From assembly GCA_020436835.1 (NCBI GenBank), contig JAGQWZ010000676.1:1-42211 (forward strand): a DNA stretch of 42,211 bases, given 5' to 3'. Below, piece by piece: positions 1 to 10,009 of this stretch. The DNA comes from Saprospiraceae bacterium (GTDB lineage: Bacteria; Bacteroidota; Bacteroidia; Chitinophagales; Saprospiraceae). Made by a program: the position numbers and the translations under genes. The notes under the pieces were generated by a model. That model had not been told where the DNA came from. It did not search any database and worked only from the letters and a program-made list of their open reading frames with translations. The first letter of the stretch is position 1, and each line of letters opens with the position of its first letter.

Positions 1-2067
1 GAAGAAGACAATCTTTTCTTTGCCGATTCGACTTTCTTCTCGATTCTATCTTTTCCATTGTTGTCAGGAACTCCGGAGAATCTGTTGAATCAGCCCTACC
101 AGGTAGTGCTTTCGGAAAGTACCGCGAGAAAATACTTTGGAACTGAGAATGCTCTGGGCAGGACGATGAAGGTGGGTACTTCAGATAATAATTATATTGT
201 CACCGGAGTGATGGTGGATCCTCCTTCGGACACCCATATTAAACCCGGGATATTAGTTTCTTTTTATTCTCTTTCGAATAGTAAAAATGAGACCTGGTGG
301 AATGCCAATTACGCTACCTATTTTTTATTATACCCGAATGTAGATTTGGCCTCCCTTCAGGAAAAGATTCCCGGATATATGCGTGACCATAGTGAGGAAA
401 CTGGAACCACCGGTGATAATTATCTTTCATTCAAATTGGAGAAATTTCGTGACCTTCATTTGAGATCTGAGGTGCCAGGTAATTTTGAAGCGGCAGGAAA
501 TATCAAATATATCTACATCCTGGCAGCGGTGGGATTTTTAATCCTGCTCATTGCTTGTACAACCTATATCAATCTTACCACGGCAACCGGTACCGAGCGG
601 TCTAAGGAAATTGGTGTTCAGAAGGTAATGGGGGTGAGCAAATCTCATTTAATTACTCAAAACCTGATGGAGTCCGGAGTAATTATGGGTATTACCATTG
701 TTCTTGGCTTCATCACTGCAAAAACGGCTCTTCCTTTTTTCAATGCATTATTTGATCGTCAACTGGATTTGGGGATACTTTATACTCCTGCCAATTTAGG
801 CATCATAATTTTATTAGTGTTGATCGTTAGTCTTTTGTCGGGTATTTATCCGGCTATTTTAATCTCAAGGTTCGATCCACTTAGTGCCCTTCGTGGCTAT
901 CTCCAGTCCGGTAGCCGGAAACCTCAATGGCTTAAAAAATCACTTATCGTTTTTCAGTTCGTAATTTCCATTATTCTGACGATCAGTGCATTGACTTTGT
1001 ATTATCAGATGAATTATATTAAAAACAAGAAACTCGGCTTTCAGAAGGATCTGGTAATCACGATGCCATCTGACCGTACGGTCCTCCAGAAATATGATGC
1101 ATTGAAAACCCAGTTGAATAATTTGCCGGAAGTCAATGCGGTGACCATATCTTATGATTCACCGGCCCAGATAAAAGGAGGATATTCCGTTGGTCAGGAT
1201 CCAAGTGGACAAAATGAGCGTCCCGTTACGGCCTTACCAGCCGGATTGGATTTTTTGAAAACCATGAATATGGAACTGGCAGGAGGGCAGGATTTTAATC
1301 AAGCTGATTTAGAGAATTATGAAAAGGCGGGGGAGGACTCAACCTTAATTTCAAATATTCTAATTAATGAAGCATTGAGCAAGATCTGGGGATGGCAGAA
1401 TGAAGAAGCTGTCGGTAAGATTGTAAGTTTTAATGGAAGGAGATCCAAGATAAAGGGGGTTGTCGAAAATTTTCATTTTGCTTCTTTACATGAGCCGATT
1501 GAGCCGTTGGTGATTTTTCCGGAAAATTGGGGTCGTTTTATTCTGGTCAAATTAAATCCCGGCACCATTCAGAAGTCCTTAGACCTGATTCAAAATGTTT
1601 GGTCCTCGGTTATCACCCATCGTCCTTTTAGCTATCACTTTTTAGACGATGAATTTGCGGAAATGTACCGGTTTGAAAATCAGAATGCCCGCGTCACTTA
1701 CGTATTTACCTGGTTAGCAATTTTCCTGGCCTGTCTGGGTCTGTTTGGAGTTGCTTCCTATGGTTTTGCGCAGCGAACAAAAGAGATCGGAATTCGCAAG
1801 GTCCTTGGATCGAGTGTTTCCGGAATTTTTGCTCTGCTTGCGAGGGAGTACATCATACTGGTATTGATTGCCTTGTTAATTGCTACCCCTCTGGCATGGC
1901 TGGCGATGCGAAATTGGCTCGATCAGTTTGCCTACCGGATTGATATGCAATGGTGGATGTTTATGGCAGCGGGAGGGTTGGCTTTTTTGATAGCACTGTT
2001 TACCCTCAGTTTCCAGGGTATCAAGGCTGCCGTGATGAATCCCATCGATAGTCTGAGACAAGAATAG
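1..2067 (+). CDS. FtsX/MacB-family ABC transporter permease, 5' truncated by the window edge
   Basis: The reading frame is open from base 1, so the gene begins upstream; the TTG at 58 is internal. 688 residues are visible. They start inside the first periplasmic MacB core domain (the LFFADSTFFS type of motif near the edge). Next come three membrane segments of the first FtsX domain, beginning near base 511, and an EIGVQKVMG cytoplasmic loop. Another membrane segment near base 950, a second periplasmic domain and a final three-helix FtsX domain from about base 1700 follow, with an EIGIRKVLG loop. Family members are inner-membrane subunits that work with a separate ATPase in export or mechanotransmission; substrates of the Bacteroidota expansions are mostly unknown. 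It is followed after 24 bases by a paralogue, so an operon is likely. No ATPase is visible. The family is clear; the substrate is not. Confidence 0.93.
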   Translation, partial: EEDNLFFADSTFFSILSFPLLSGTPENLLNQPYQVVLSESTARKYFGTENALGRTMKVGTSDNNYIVTGVMVDPPSDTHIKPGILVSFYSLSNSKNETWWNANYATYFLLYPNVDLASLQEKIPGYMRDHSEETGTTGDNYLSFKLEKFRDLHLRSEVPGNFEAAGNIKYIYILAAVGFLILLIACTTYINLTTATGTERSKEIGVQKVMGVSKSHLITQNLMESGVIMGITIVLGFITAKTALPFFNALFDRQLDLGILYTPANLGIIILLVLIVSLLSGIYPAILISRFDPLSALRGYLQSGSRKPQWLKKSLIVFQFVISIILTISALTLYYQMNYIKNKKLGFQKDLVITMPSDRTVLQKYDALKTQLNNLPEVNAVTISYDSPAQIKGGYSVGQDPSGQNERPVTALPAGLDFLKTMNMELAGGQDFNQADLENYEKAGEDSTLISNILINEALSKIWGWQNEEAVGKIVSFNGRRSKIKGVVENFHFASLHEPIEPLVIFPENWGRFILVKLNPGTIQKSLDLIQNVWSSVITHRPFSYHFLDDEFAEMYRFENQNARVTYVFTWLAIFLACLGLFGVASYGFAQRTKEIGIRKVLGSSVSGIFALLAREYIILVLIALLIATPLAWLAMRNWLDQFAYRIDMQWWMFMAAGGLAFLIALFTLSFQGIKAAVMNPIDSLRQE

Positions 2068-2091
2068 ATATTAGGCCAAAACCGTCGAATT

Positions 2092-4536
2092 ATGTTGACA
2101 AATTATTTGAAAATAGCATTCCGGAATTTAAAGCGAAATAGGACATATAGCATTATCAATCTCTTGGGTCTTACAATCGGAACGGCTTGTTGCGTCTATA
2201 TCCTGCTATTTGTTCAATTTCACCGCAAATTTGATAAACACCATACGGATGGTGATCGAACTTTTCGAGTGATTACCGACCTGGACATTTCCAATGACGG
2301 AGACATCCTGCACCTGGCCACCTGTTCACCACCAATCCCTTTTGCAATGAAGGATGATTTTCCCGAAGTCGAGCAAGCTACCAGGGTGGTCAGCCATCCA
2401 TCGCTGGAGCAGAACCTGATTCGATATGGTGAAAAGGTGTTTTATGAAAAGAAAGGTCTGTACGTGGATAGTACTTTCTTTCAGATGTTCGACTATCATT
2501 TTCTGGAAGGTCAGGGGCACACCGCTCTTGACCAACCCAATACATTGGTGATTTCAAGGCAGCTTTCGGATAAGATCTTTGGCGGTAGCGTTGCACTGGG
2601 TCAGATTGTATATATTGGATCAGACCGGGAAGAACAACCATTTACCGTCGCCGGAGTTTTTGATGGGGAAAAGGGAAGGAGTCATTTGATGCCGGAATTT
2701 TTTATGTCAATGAATTCAGCGGGCATTGGACAATACATACGTACCAATCAATCCTGGGCGGGAAATAATTTTATTTACGGTTATGTCCGATTGCGCGAGG
2801 GAAGCGATGCTTCAATCCTGGAAAGCAAGCTTCCGGATTTTTTAATGCTGCATGGATCAGATCAGCTACAGCAGGCCAACCTGCAAAAGGAATTGTTTCT
2901 TCAGCCGGTTCCGGCTATTCATACCTCCTCGGGTTTAGTTTCCGAGTTAGCTGGTGGTACCAGTACTAAATTTTTAAATCTGCTCCTATTAATTGCCGGA
3001 TTTATTCAGTTGGTGGCTTGTATCAATTTCATGAATTTATCCACCGCACGGTCCAGTAAAAGAGCACGTGAAGTAGGCATACGCAAGACAGTAGGGGCAC
3101 CCCGGGCCACAATTATCAGACAATTTTTGGGAGAGAGTATTCTCTTGACTGCCTTGTCAATGATCCTTGCTATTCCTTTTTTACAGCTAATAATGCCCTA
3201 TTTAAATGGAATTACCGGCCTGGAGATAGGAATGAGGCAGCTTATCAGACCGGAGTTCCTGTTACTGCTGGTAGGTCTGATTATTTTGACGGGAATTTTA
3301 GCGGGTAGTTACCCTGCCTTTTTCCTCTCTTCATTCAAACCTTTGTCCGTATTAAAAGGCAAAATTGTTTCGGTGAGTCATGGCAAGTTTAATCTTCGCC
3401 GGGGATTGGTAGTTGGTCAGTTTGCCATCGCCATCATTCTGGTAATCGCTGCATTAATTATTCGTTCTCAGTTAAATTTTCTTGTAGAAAAGGATTTGGG
3501 TTTTGAGAAAAACAATAAAATCATTATTCCCTTCCATGCGATGGAGAGCAGGGAAAAACTGGATTTGTTCAGGCAGGAACTGCTCCGTAATCCCGAAATA
3601 TCTTCAATTGCAGGTGTAAGTAAATATCCCGGACAACAGGTGATCAATGATATACCACTCTACAAACAGGGAGAAGATATGAGTAGTTCGGTTGATATCC
3701 GGGCTGTCTATATTGATGAAGGATTTTTTGAGACTTTAAAGATCCCTTTGTTATCCGGTCGTGAGCTTACCAGGGCTGACACCACCAGGGATGGTCAGAG
3801 TCTGCGGGTTGTCCTTAACCGTACCGCGATTGAAAAACTGGGAATTCCCGTGGATGAAGCACCTGGCACCATGCTTTTTACTGATTTTGAAGATGCTGAA
3901 ATAAGCGCTCAGATTATCGGTGTAATGGACGATATAGAATACCAGAGTTTGTCGGGAGAAATGGGGCCGTTTATGGTTATTGCCGAGCCGGCAAGAAATC
4001 TGATTTACATGATTGCAGATGTCTCCACCGGCGACTTACCGGGATTAATAAGTGGCATTGAGGAAACCTGGAAAAATTTTATTCCTGAGTATCCATTTGA
4101 ATTCTCTTTCCTGGATGATAATCTCAACCGCTTATACGAGACGGAGCGTTCATTGGCAAAAATTATTTCTTTGTTTACCATCCTCACCATCCTGATATCC
4201 TGTCTGGGCTTGTTTGGTCTGTCGGTCTTTGCCGCCGAGCAACGCATGAAGGAAATCGGTATCCGTAAGCTGCTGGGTGCTTCCACATTTGGTATTGTGA
4301 AATTGATGTCATTTGATTTTCTCAGGTTAGTGGCCTTATCCCTCATTATTGCCTCACCGTTGGCTTATTATTTTGCAGATAATTGGTTGAATGATTTTGC
4401 ACACAGAATTTCAATATCAGGCTATTATTTTTTGATCGCGGCGGGGATCGCCATTGGACTTGCATTTATCACCGTAAGTTTCCAAAGTATCCGGGCTGCA
4501 CTGGTAAATCCGGCAGAAAGTCTAAAGTCAGAATAA
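2092..4536 (+). CDS. FtsX/MacB-family ABC transporter permease (second of three)
   Basis: This is a complete 814-residue permease with the duplicated FtsX layout. An N-terminal membrane helix lies at about residues 20-42, after the family start motif LKIAFRNLKRNRTYSIINLL. A MacB periplasmic core domain follows. Three helices begin near residue 292, with a REVGIRKTVGA loop. A fifth helix near 445 and a second periplasmic domain come next, and the last three helices start near 683 with a KEIGIRKLLGA loop. It ends with the NPAESLKSE type of tail typical of these proteins. The ATG sits 24 bases after the previous stop and the next gene starts 24 bases after its own, so the three are almost certainly cotranscribed. 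It is paralogous to both neighbours. The partner ATPase and substrate cannot be told from the window. Confidence 0.94.
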   Translation: MLTNYLKIAFRNLKRNRTYSIINLLGLTIGTACCVYILLFVQFHRKFDKHHTDGDRTFRVITDLDISNDGDILHLATCSPPIPFAMKDDFPEVEQATRVVSHPSLEQNLIRYGEKVFYEKKGLYVDSTFFQMFDYHFLEGQGHTALDQPNTLVISRQLSDKIFGGSVALGQIVYIGSDREEQPFTVAGVFDGEKGRSHLMPEFFMSMNSAGIGQYIRTNQSWAGNNFIYGYVRLREGSDASILESKLPDFLMLHGSDQLQQANLQKELFLQPVPAIHTSSGLVSELAGGTSTKFLNLLLLIAGFIQLVACINFMNLSTARSSKRAREVGIRKTVGAPRATIIRQFLGESILLTALSMILAIPFLQLIMPYLNGITGLEIGMRQLIRPEFLLLLVGLIILTGILAGSYPAFFLSSFKPLSVLKGKIVSVSHGKFNLRRGLVVGQFAIAIILVIAALIIRSQLNFLVEKDLGFEKNNKIIIPFHAMESREKLDLFRQELLRNPEISSIAGVSKYPGQQVINDIPLYKQGEDMSSSVDIRAVYIDEGFFETLKIPLLSGRELTRADTTRDGQSLRVVLNRTAIEKLGIPVDEAPGTMLFTDFEDAEISAQIIGVMDDIEYQSLSGEMGPFMVIAEPARNLIYMIADVSTGDLPGLISGIEETWKNFIPEYPFEFSFLDDNLNRLYETERSLAKIISLFTILTILISCLGLFGLSVFAAEQRMKEIGIRKLLGASTFGIVKLMSFDFLRLVALSLIIASPLAYYFADNWLNDFAHRISISGYYFLIAAGIAIGLAFITVSFQSIRAALVNPAESLKSE

Positions 4537-4560
4537 TGCATTCAAAATTATTTAAAGAGC

Positions 4561-6933
4561 ATGTTGATTAGTCAATTAAAAATCGCTTTCCGGAACCTTA
4601 CCAGAAACCGGATATATACTATAATTAATATTCTGGGGCTGGCTGTTGGCATTGCGGCAATGGTGTGGGCGTTTCAAAACTACCGGATAGCCACGACATG
4701 GGACAACTTTCATGAAAAGCGCAATGAGATCTATCGGGGATTGATCGTCAAAGAGGGTGTCGCTGACCTGCAAGGGGTTTTTCCCATCCCGGCGGCAACT
4801 TTGGCTCTAAACGAGTTTGAAGGGGTAGATGATATGGTCAGATTGATGTATCGCAATATTACGCTACGCGCTGCTGGCAGACAACCTTTCAATGATGAAG
4901 TATTATTTACCGATCCATCTTTTACCGGAATGTTTACTTTCCGGACCCACAATGGAACTCAACGTCTGGATGAGCCGGGCCAGGCAATAATTTCGAAAAG
5001 CGCTGCGATAAAATATTTTGGACAAGAGGAGCCCGTGGGTCAGACACTGATCCTTTATTCCGGAAGTGATCACGAAGTGGCCGTGGAAGTGACCGGGGTA
5101 TTGGAGGAACAACCATCGAATTCCACGATTCATTACGAGATAATTACTCGACTCGACAATTATTTTTTTGAAGATGGTTCCCCCCTGCATCTGGACGACT
5201 GGAAGGTATTTGCACATGCCGTTTTCTTCTCAATACCGGATCCGGGAAAAGTCAGCAAGATTGAGAATGCATTTGATAAATATCTGGAAGCCCAACATAA
5301 GGCAAGAAGAGATTGGCCAGTCGAGCATTTCATTTTAAAACAATTGCCGGAAAGTGCCAGGCTGAGTCTTATCGATAATAATGCCCTGCGATCATGTCCG
5401 GAAGACTCAGCCATATTGGGACCTCTTATGTTAGCCATATTGTTGCTATTGGGATCCTGTCTAAATTTTGCCAATACCACAATTGCAGAATCAGGCCGGC
5501 GATTGCGTGAAATTGGAGTAAGGAAGGTACTCGGAAGTTCAAATACAGCTGTCCGCACTTATTTTCTGCTTGAAAGTGGACTGATCGTGTTTGTGGCGCT
5601 GCTGCTGTCCGTGGTTTTTAATCAATGGTGGTTTCCCACCTACAGCCGGATGTTCTTTTTTGTCGACCTCCAGGCCGATTATTTCCATGATTTGCCATTG
5701 CTCGGTTTTATGGTTTTTCTTTGGGTTTTTGTGACGATTTTTGCGGGTTTTTATCCAGCATTGTATTTGAGTCGTTTCAACGCCACCAGTATTTTTAAAG
5801 GTACGGTCAAGTATGGAGGAACAAATTTGTTTTCAAGAATTCTACTTGGATTACAGGTTTCCATTGCACTAATTACGGTTATCGCAGGCATGGCTTTTAC
5901 TGTAAATGCTCATTTTCAAAGAGACTATGATTATGGTTATGAAAAGAATAATGTCGTGGTATTGCCGATTTACGATAGTCATAATACCGATGTGGTCCGA
6001 AATTCTATTCTTCACCTCGAAGCGGTCGCTTCCGTCACGGCAATGCAGGATCACATAGGGTATAGTTACCGGCAAAAGACGGTTGAAGCAGAGGGGCGAA
6101 AATTGGAATCGAATTATCTGGCTGTTGGCCCGGATTATCTCGAATGCATGCAGATTGATTTATTAGAAGGACGGAATTTTTACCGCGATTCCTGGGCTGA
6201 TGTAAATCATTCAGCGATCATTACCCGTAATTTCGTAATGGCCCAGGGTTGGAGTATAGAGTCGTGTTTGAATAAAAATATTAGAATTGATTCCTTGAAT
6301 TTCAAGGTAATCGGAGTCGTTTCCGATTTTCATCAGAGCACTTTGTTTAATGAAATGGAACCGACCATGATCGTACAGGCGGACAGCGACGATCTGCAAC
6401 AATTAGCAATCAGAGCTGAACCTGGGATGGTCACGGTATTGTTCAATGGACTTAAAGATAAATGGGAAGAATTATTTCCCTTTAAGCCTTTTCGCGGGTT
6501 TTATCAAAATGAAATTGGAGTGGAGTCCTATCAGGTCACTGTTAATATCGCATCGATTTTTCTTTGGTTTTCCCTGGTGAGTCTCCTGCTTTCAACCGCA
6601 GGTCTGTACGGATTACTATCATTGACGCTGCTCAAAAAAATGAGAGAATTAGCAATAAGGAAAGTAGTAGGTGCAGGGAAATTTCAACTTACCAGGGTGA
6701 TCAGTCGCGGATACATTTGGATTATTCTGATCGCCGTACTGTTAGGTGCAATGGCCGGGTACCAATTAACTAAATTACTGTTAGACCTGATTTTTAAAAT
6801 AAATATAGGTGTACCATTTGGAGTACTCGCTTTTTCTTCTGTTGGTGTTGTTATGATTAGTGCAGCTACTGCATTTATGAAGTTGCGGGCGGCATTAAGA
6901 ATGCAACCGGCAGAAGTTTTGAAAGGAGATTAG
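4561..6933 (+). CDS. FtsX/MacB-family ABC transporter permease (third of three, more divergent)
   Basis: This 790-residue protein has the same architecture as the two genes before it. The LKIAFRNLTRNRIYTIINIL start motif leads into the first helix, and a periplasmic domain follows. An FtsX domain starts near residue 283 with a REIGVRKVLGS loop. A second periplasmic domain precedes a last three-helix domain from about residue 656 with a degenerate RELAIRKVVGA loop. The tail MQPAEVLKGD is the family ending. Its periplasmic domains look less like those of its two neighbours than they do of each other, which suggests an older duplication or a distinct partner. It is the last gene of the operon: the stop is followed 39 bases later by a strong intrinsic terminator. 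The family assignment is secure; the transported molecule is unknown. Confidence 0.93.
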   Translation: MLISQLKIAFRNLTRNRIYTIINILGLAVGIAAMVWAFQNYRIATTWDNFHEKRNEIYRGLIVKEGVADLQGVFPIPAATLALNEFEGVDDMVRLMYRNITLRAAGRQPFNDEVLFTDPSFTGMFTFRTHNGTQRLDEPGQAIISKSAAIKYFGQEEPVGQTLILYSGSDHEVAVEVTGVLEEQPSNSTIHYEIITRLDNYFFEDGSPLHLDDWKVFAHAVFFSIPDPGKVSKIENAFDKYLEAQHKARRDWPVEHFILKQLPESARLSLIDNNALRSCPEDSAILGPLMLAILLLLGSCLNFANTTIAESGRRLREIGVRKVLGSSNTAVRTYFLLESGLIVFVALLLSVVFNQWWFPTYSRMFFFVDLQADYFHDLPLLGFMVFLWVFVTIFAGFYPALYLSRFNATSIFKGTVKYGGTNLFSRILLGLQVSIALITVIAGMAFTVNAHFQRDYDYGYEKNNVVVLPIYDSHNTDVVRNSILHLEAVASVTAMQDHIGYSYRQKTVEAEGRKLESNYLAVGPDYLECMQIDLLEGRNFYRDSWADVNHSAIITRNFVMAQGWSIESCLNKNIRIDSLNFKVIGVVSDFHQSTLFNEMEPTMIVQADSDDLQQLAIRAEPGMVTVLFNGLKDKWEELFPFKPFRGFYQNEIGVESYQVTVNIASIFLWFSLVSLLLSTAGLYGLLSLTLLKKMRELAIRKVVGAGKFQLTRVISRGYIWIILIAVLLGAMAGYQLTKLLLDLIFKINIGVPFGVLAFSSVGVVMISAATAFMKLRAALRMQPAEVLKGD

Positions 6934-6972
6934 GATTTTTGTTTAGAATCACGTTCAACTCAATGAGTTGAT

Positions 6973-7025
6973 AAAGGGGAGATCACAATAGCCGTCCATA
7001 CCCGGCTATGCTCCCCTTTTTTTTT
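6973..7025 (+). terminator. Bipartite intrinsic terminator of the permease operon
   Basis: The outer arms AAAGGGGAG (6973-6981) and CTCCCCTTT (7011-7019) are perfectly complementary. They enclose a second perfect hairpin, ATAGCCG (6988-6994) with CGGCTAT (7003-7009). A run of nine T residues (7017-7025) follows at once. The T run overlaps the stop codon of the convergent gene (TAA read from 7026 to 7024). Read on the minus strand the same hairpin is followed by only a short T stretch, so it may act weakly in both directions. Confidence 0.9.
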
Positions 7026-9732
7026 AGATATCTAAAGGGCTCAATTCGAAAATAGTGCCTTGTAATGCTCCCGAGACTGGCGACATTTCTTTCGAATTTA
7101 GATTATAAATAAATTCGTAAATCCAGGTTGGCTCCAGGTCCGGAATAGATAAAGTCAGAATTTTTCCATCGCTGCTGATCCGGATTTCTTCAATGGGAAG
7201 GGATTTCTCGTCATAGCGATCGGAGCCATATTTACGGCTACGTTTTAATTGCCAGGTATTAAACTGATAATTATTCTTATCCAAAGCAGATTTTTCATCT
7301 AAGGGGTTAGTGAAGTAAATTTTAGCGTATTTATCGGAAAATTCTACTTTGATCGGAAAATGGAGATCTTTGTCGGAGTTATACCTTACCCGGTAGAGAC
7401 CTCCTGTCTGCAGCATCTGATTCGTCGCCCAGGCAGACATTCCACATACATATAATTGTCCATCAAGATGATTGAATCGACCCCGAATCAATCCGGTGGG
7501 AAACTGCGGTAAGGGGAGTTCAATTATTCCACCCTGAAAGGTATGATCGATTTTCTGGGATAACACAGAAAAAATTTTCCCATATCCGTATGATAGACTT
7601 AATAACCCTCCGTTTAAAGGCGCCCATTTTTCTGATTCCACCCAGAGCAGTTCCGCCGGAGACCGGTCATATTTCATATCTATCCAGCAAAGAGGCATCT
7701 CCATCGCATGATCAGAGGAATCAACTGGAGCTCCGTAGCCCCACATATTTCCATAAAAGCCACCAGGCATCACCCGGTTGATCCGGTTCATCGGATTCCA
7801 GTAGCCCTCCTGGTCTGTGACAAAGAAAGAACCGTCCGGGTTTAGGCAAACTCCATTTGCCGCCCGGAAACCATTGGCAATGATGGTGGAATTTATTCCA
7901 TCGGCACTGACTTTTATCAGCGTGCCATGCTGGGGAACCAGAGAGGTACGGGCGTGACGGCCACTTTTTGCGTAGTAGAAATTGCCCTCATCGTCAACCT
8001 GGAGTCCCATCGCAAATTCATGAAAATGTTCGGTCACCTGATGATCGCTATTAAAACTTTCGTAAAAGTCAATCTTCTCGTCACCATTGAGATCATGTAA
8101 CCGTACAATCTGGTCCCGGCATCCCACGTAAATCTGTTGGTCATAATATTTAATACCCAGAGGTTGAAAAAGCCCCGTCGCGATTCGCTGCCAACTGACC
8201 GGTCCCGATGGCCGGGCAATATCAATGACTTTCCACACTTCTCCGTCTATGGTACAAACCAATGCGTCTTTCCCTCCATTTATAAAATCAATGCCAGTTG
8301 GTCTCAGACGACTTTTCCAGGGATTTTCAAGCGGTAGTGTAAATATATCCACATCAAAGGCAGATTTACCTTTTATTGGGATTATTGGACTGGTAACGAT
8401 GGGCAGTGTTTCTTTTGTTGTACCGGAAATAAGTTCGGTCAGGTCATCAATTTCCGGTGAGATTTCTAGTTCGCTCAAATCGTTTTCATTATTGCTGAAA
8501 AGGATCTTGGCCGAAGAGGTGACGTTTGCCGGAATATTCAATATGTGATAGCCATCTTCTATTGAAAGAGTCGCATTTCTTGAAATTACTTTCACCGGGA
8601 ATTGCTGGGGCAATATCCGCATTTTGAGGGGTCTCCGATTTTCAGAAACATTCAGGGTGCGAATAAATACCGGTTGGTTTGAGACGGTATCGACTTCATA
8701 ATATTCGTGTACGGTGGCCTGATCAACCGAATATTTAATGATAATATGATTCTGAACTTCGTAGAAACCTTTGTAGTGGGCCCACGCTCTGGGAAGGGGG
8801 CCAAAGGGTCTTCCATCTTTTCCGATTATCCGGGGGTCTCCAAATGTGCCCGTACCAGGATCTGCCCATCCCGGGGTAATGGGATTCTCCGCCTGGAGAT
8901 CTCCATAAGTCCTGGGATAGACATTATGTTGATCATCCAATAAGATATCCTCCCAGTCAATGAATCCATGGCCGGTCCAGGCTCCGGCAAAACGAAGCAA
9001 ATCATGATCGAAAATGGCAAAGGAATTACCGTTTGCTATACCTCCTGCTCCGGAATCCAGCCGCATCGCAATACCCTTATAGGCGAAGTTTACTTCACGG
9101 TAATCTTCATTGGCCAGTGGTGCCCGACCTCCCGAGATTGTTTTGGGAGGATCATTTTTATCAGCGATTTCATAGCAATGAATAAGCCAGTTACCATAAT
9201 CCATTTCTCTCCAGGGATGGTAGGGCTGCGCTTCAGGACCGGTTTGATCTCCACCTGGAAGTGCATTCAACCAGGTGCTGGTTAATTCGAAATAGGATTG
9301 GGGATGCGATGGCCGGATAAATCTTTCTCTAAGAAAATGAATGACGTCATATTTTTGCCTCGGTACCAGATTTACCTGAGGAGGCATTTGGCCTAGTCCG
9401 CGGGTCAACGTTTGATACATTGCATAGGGATTATTTCCGGACTTAAAACTATCGGCCCAGAATTTACGGGCATTAGGCAGGGACCCGGGTTGATTCTCAT
9501 CTCCATGACACTGGAAACACTGAGTCCGGTAGATTCTTTCTCCCCGTGTAAATGCTTGTTCATCCCATGCTGATATAAGACCGGCATGATCAAGATTTCC
9601 TTCATAAGAATGCAGGTCCGCCGGCTGCAAAATAAATTCAGCTTGAGAATTTACTAGGTGATCCCTGTCACTGCAACAGAGGACCACCATGATCGAAAAC
9701 AGGATCAGAAATAAATGAGAATTGCGTAGCAA
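7024..9732 (-). CDS. Lipoprotein-like haem c dehydrogenase: cytochrome c, DUF6797-type and beta-propeller domains
   Basis: This is a 902-residue exported protein. The N-terminus is hydrophobic and ends in a double Cys (residues 19-20), so it is probably lipid anchored although the lipobox is imperfect. A cytochrome c domain follows with CFQCH at 72-76 and a likely axial Met at 116 (GQMPP). Residues of about 165-420 resemble DUF6797: DYGNWLIHCYE, then a PLANEDYREVNFAYKG-like stretch. From about 455 to 780 there is a sorbosone/PQQ-dehydrogenase-like beta-propeller (RPTGIDF, GFRAANGVCLNPDGSFFVTD). Such proteins are abundant in Planctomycetes and Bacteroidota and are thought to oxidise sugars or alcohols in the periplasm and pass electrons to the haem. 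A related protein with the opposite domain order lies upstream on the same strand (12060-14570). The substrate is unknown. Confidence 0.85.
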   Translation of the reverse strand: MLRNSHLFLILFSIMVVLCCSDRDHLVNSQAEFILQPADLHSYEGNLDHAGLISAWDEQAFTRGERIYRTQCFQCHGDENQPGSLPNARKFWADSFKSGNNPYAMYQTLTRGLGQMPPQVNLVPRQKYDVIHFLRERFIRPSHPQSYFELTSTWLNALPGGDQTGPEAQPYHPWREMDYGNWLIHCYEIADKNDPPKTISGGRAPLANEDYREVNFAYKGIAMRLDSGAGGIANGNSFAIFDHDLLRFAGAWTGHGFIDWEDILLDDQHNVYPRTYGDLQAENPITPGWADPGTGTFGDPRIIGKDGRPFGPLPRAWAHYKGFYEVQNHIIIKYSVDQATVHEYYEVDTVSNQPVFIRTLNVSENRRPLKMRILPQQFPVKVISRNATLSIEDGYHILNIPANVTSSAKILFSNNENDLSELEISPEIDDLTELISGTTKETLPIVTSPIIPIKGKSAFDVDIFTLPLENPWKSRLRPTGIDFINGGKDALVCTIDGEVWKVIDIARPSGPVSWQRIATGLFQPLGIKYYDQQIYVGCRDQIVRLHDLNGDEKIDFYESFNSDHQVTEHFHEFAMGLQVDDEGNFYYAKSGRHARTSLVPQHGTLIKVSADGINSTIIANGFRAANGVCLNPDGSFFVTDQEGYWNPMNRINRVMPGGFYGNMWGYGAPVDSSDHAMEMPLCWIDMKYDRSPAELLWVESEKWAPLNGGLLSLSYGYGKIFSVLSQKIDHTFQGGIIELPLPQFPTGLIRGRFNHLDGQLYVCGMSAWATNQMLQTGGLYRVRYNSDKDLHFPIKVEFSDKYAKIYFTNPLDEKSALDKNNYQFNTWQLKRSRKYGSDRYDEKSLPIEEIRISSDGKILTLSIPDLEPTWIYEFIYNLNSKEMSPVSGALQGTIFELSPLDI

Positions 9733-10009
9733 GAGGAGTCAGATTTTCTTTTAAAGTAATAAATATCCGAAATAAATTTCTGGGTTTAATTCATTTGTTG
9801 ATAATGGGGTTGACCAAGTAGATCAAGAAGAGTTGAGCCAGCGTGCAGATGAAAGCACAGGAACTCGATAGATGTGCATTTTTTTATTCCCGGCTAAATC
9901 AAATAGTCTTCAGACAATCCCCTCCCATGTTTTCCTTTGAATTTTTTCACTTACATATTACCATGCTTTACCGGCAAAGACAACAAGAATTGATTGAAGC
10001 GCTTCCGGT

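Noticed and set aside
865..875. GGTTCGATCC resembling a tRNA T-arm
   Set aside because: It is inside the first permease coding frame, with no acceptor or anticodon arms around it.
8225..8548. Plus-strand frame of 107 codons with hydrophobic stretches
   Set aside because: It is antisense to the propeller region of the haem dehydrogenase.
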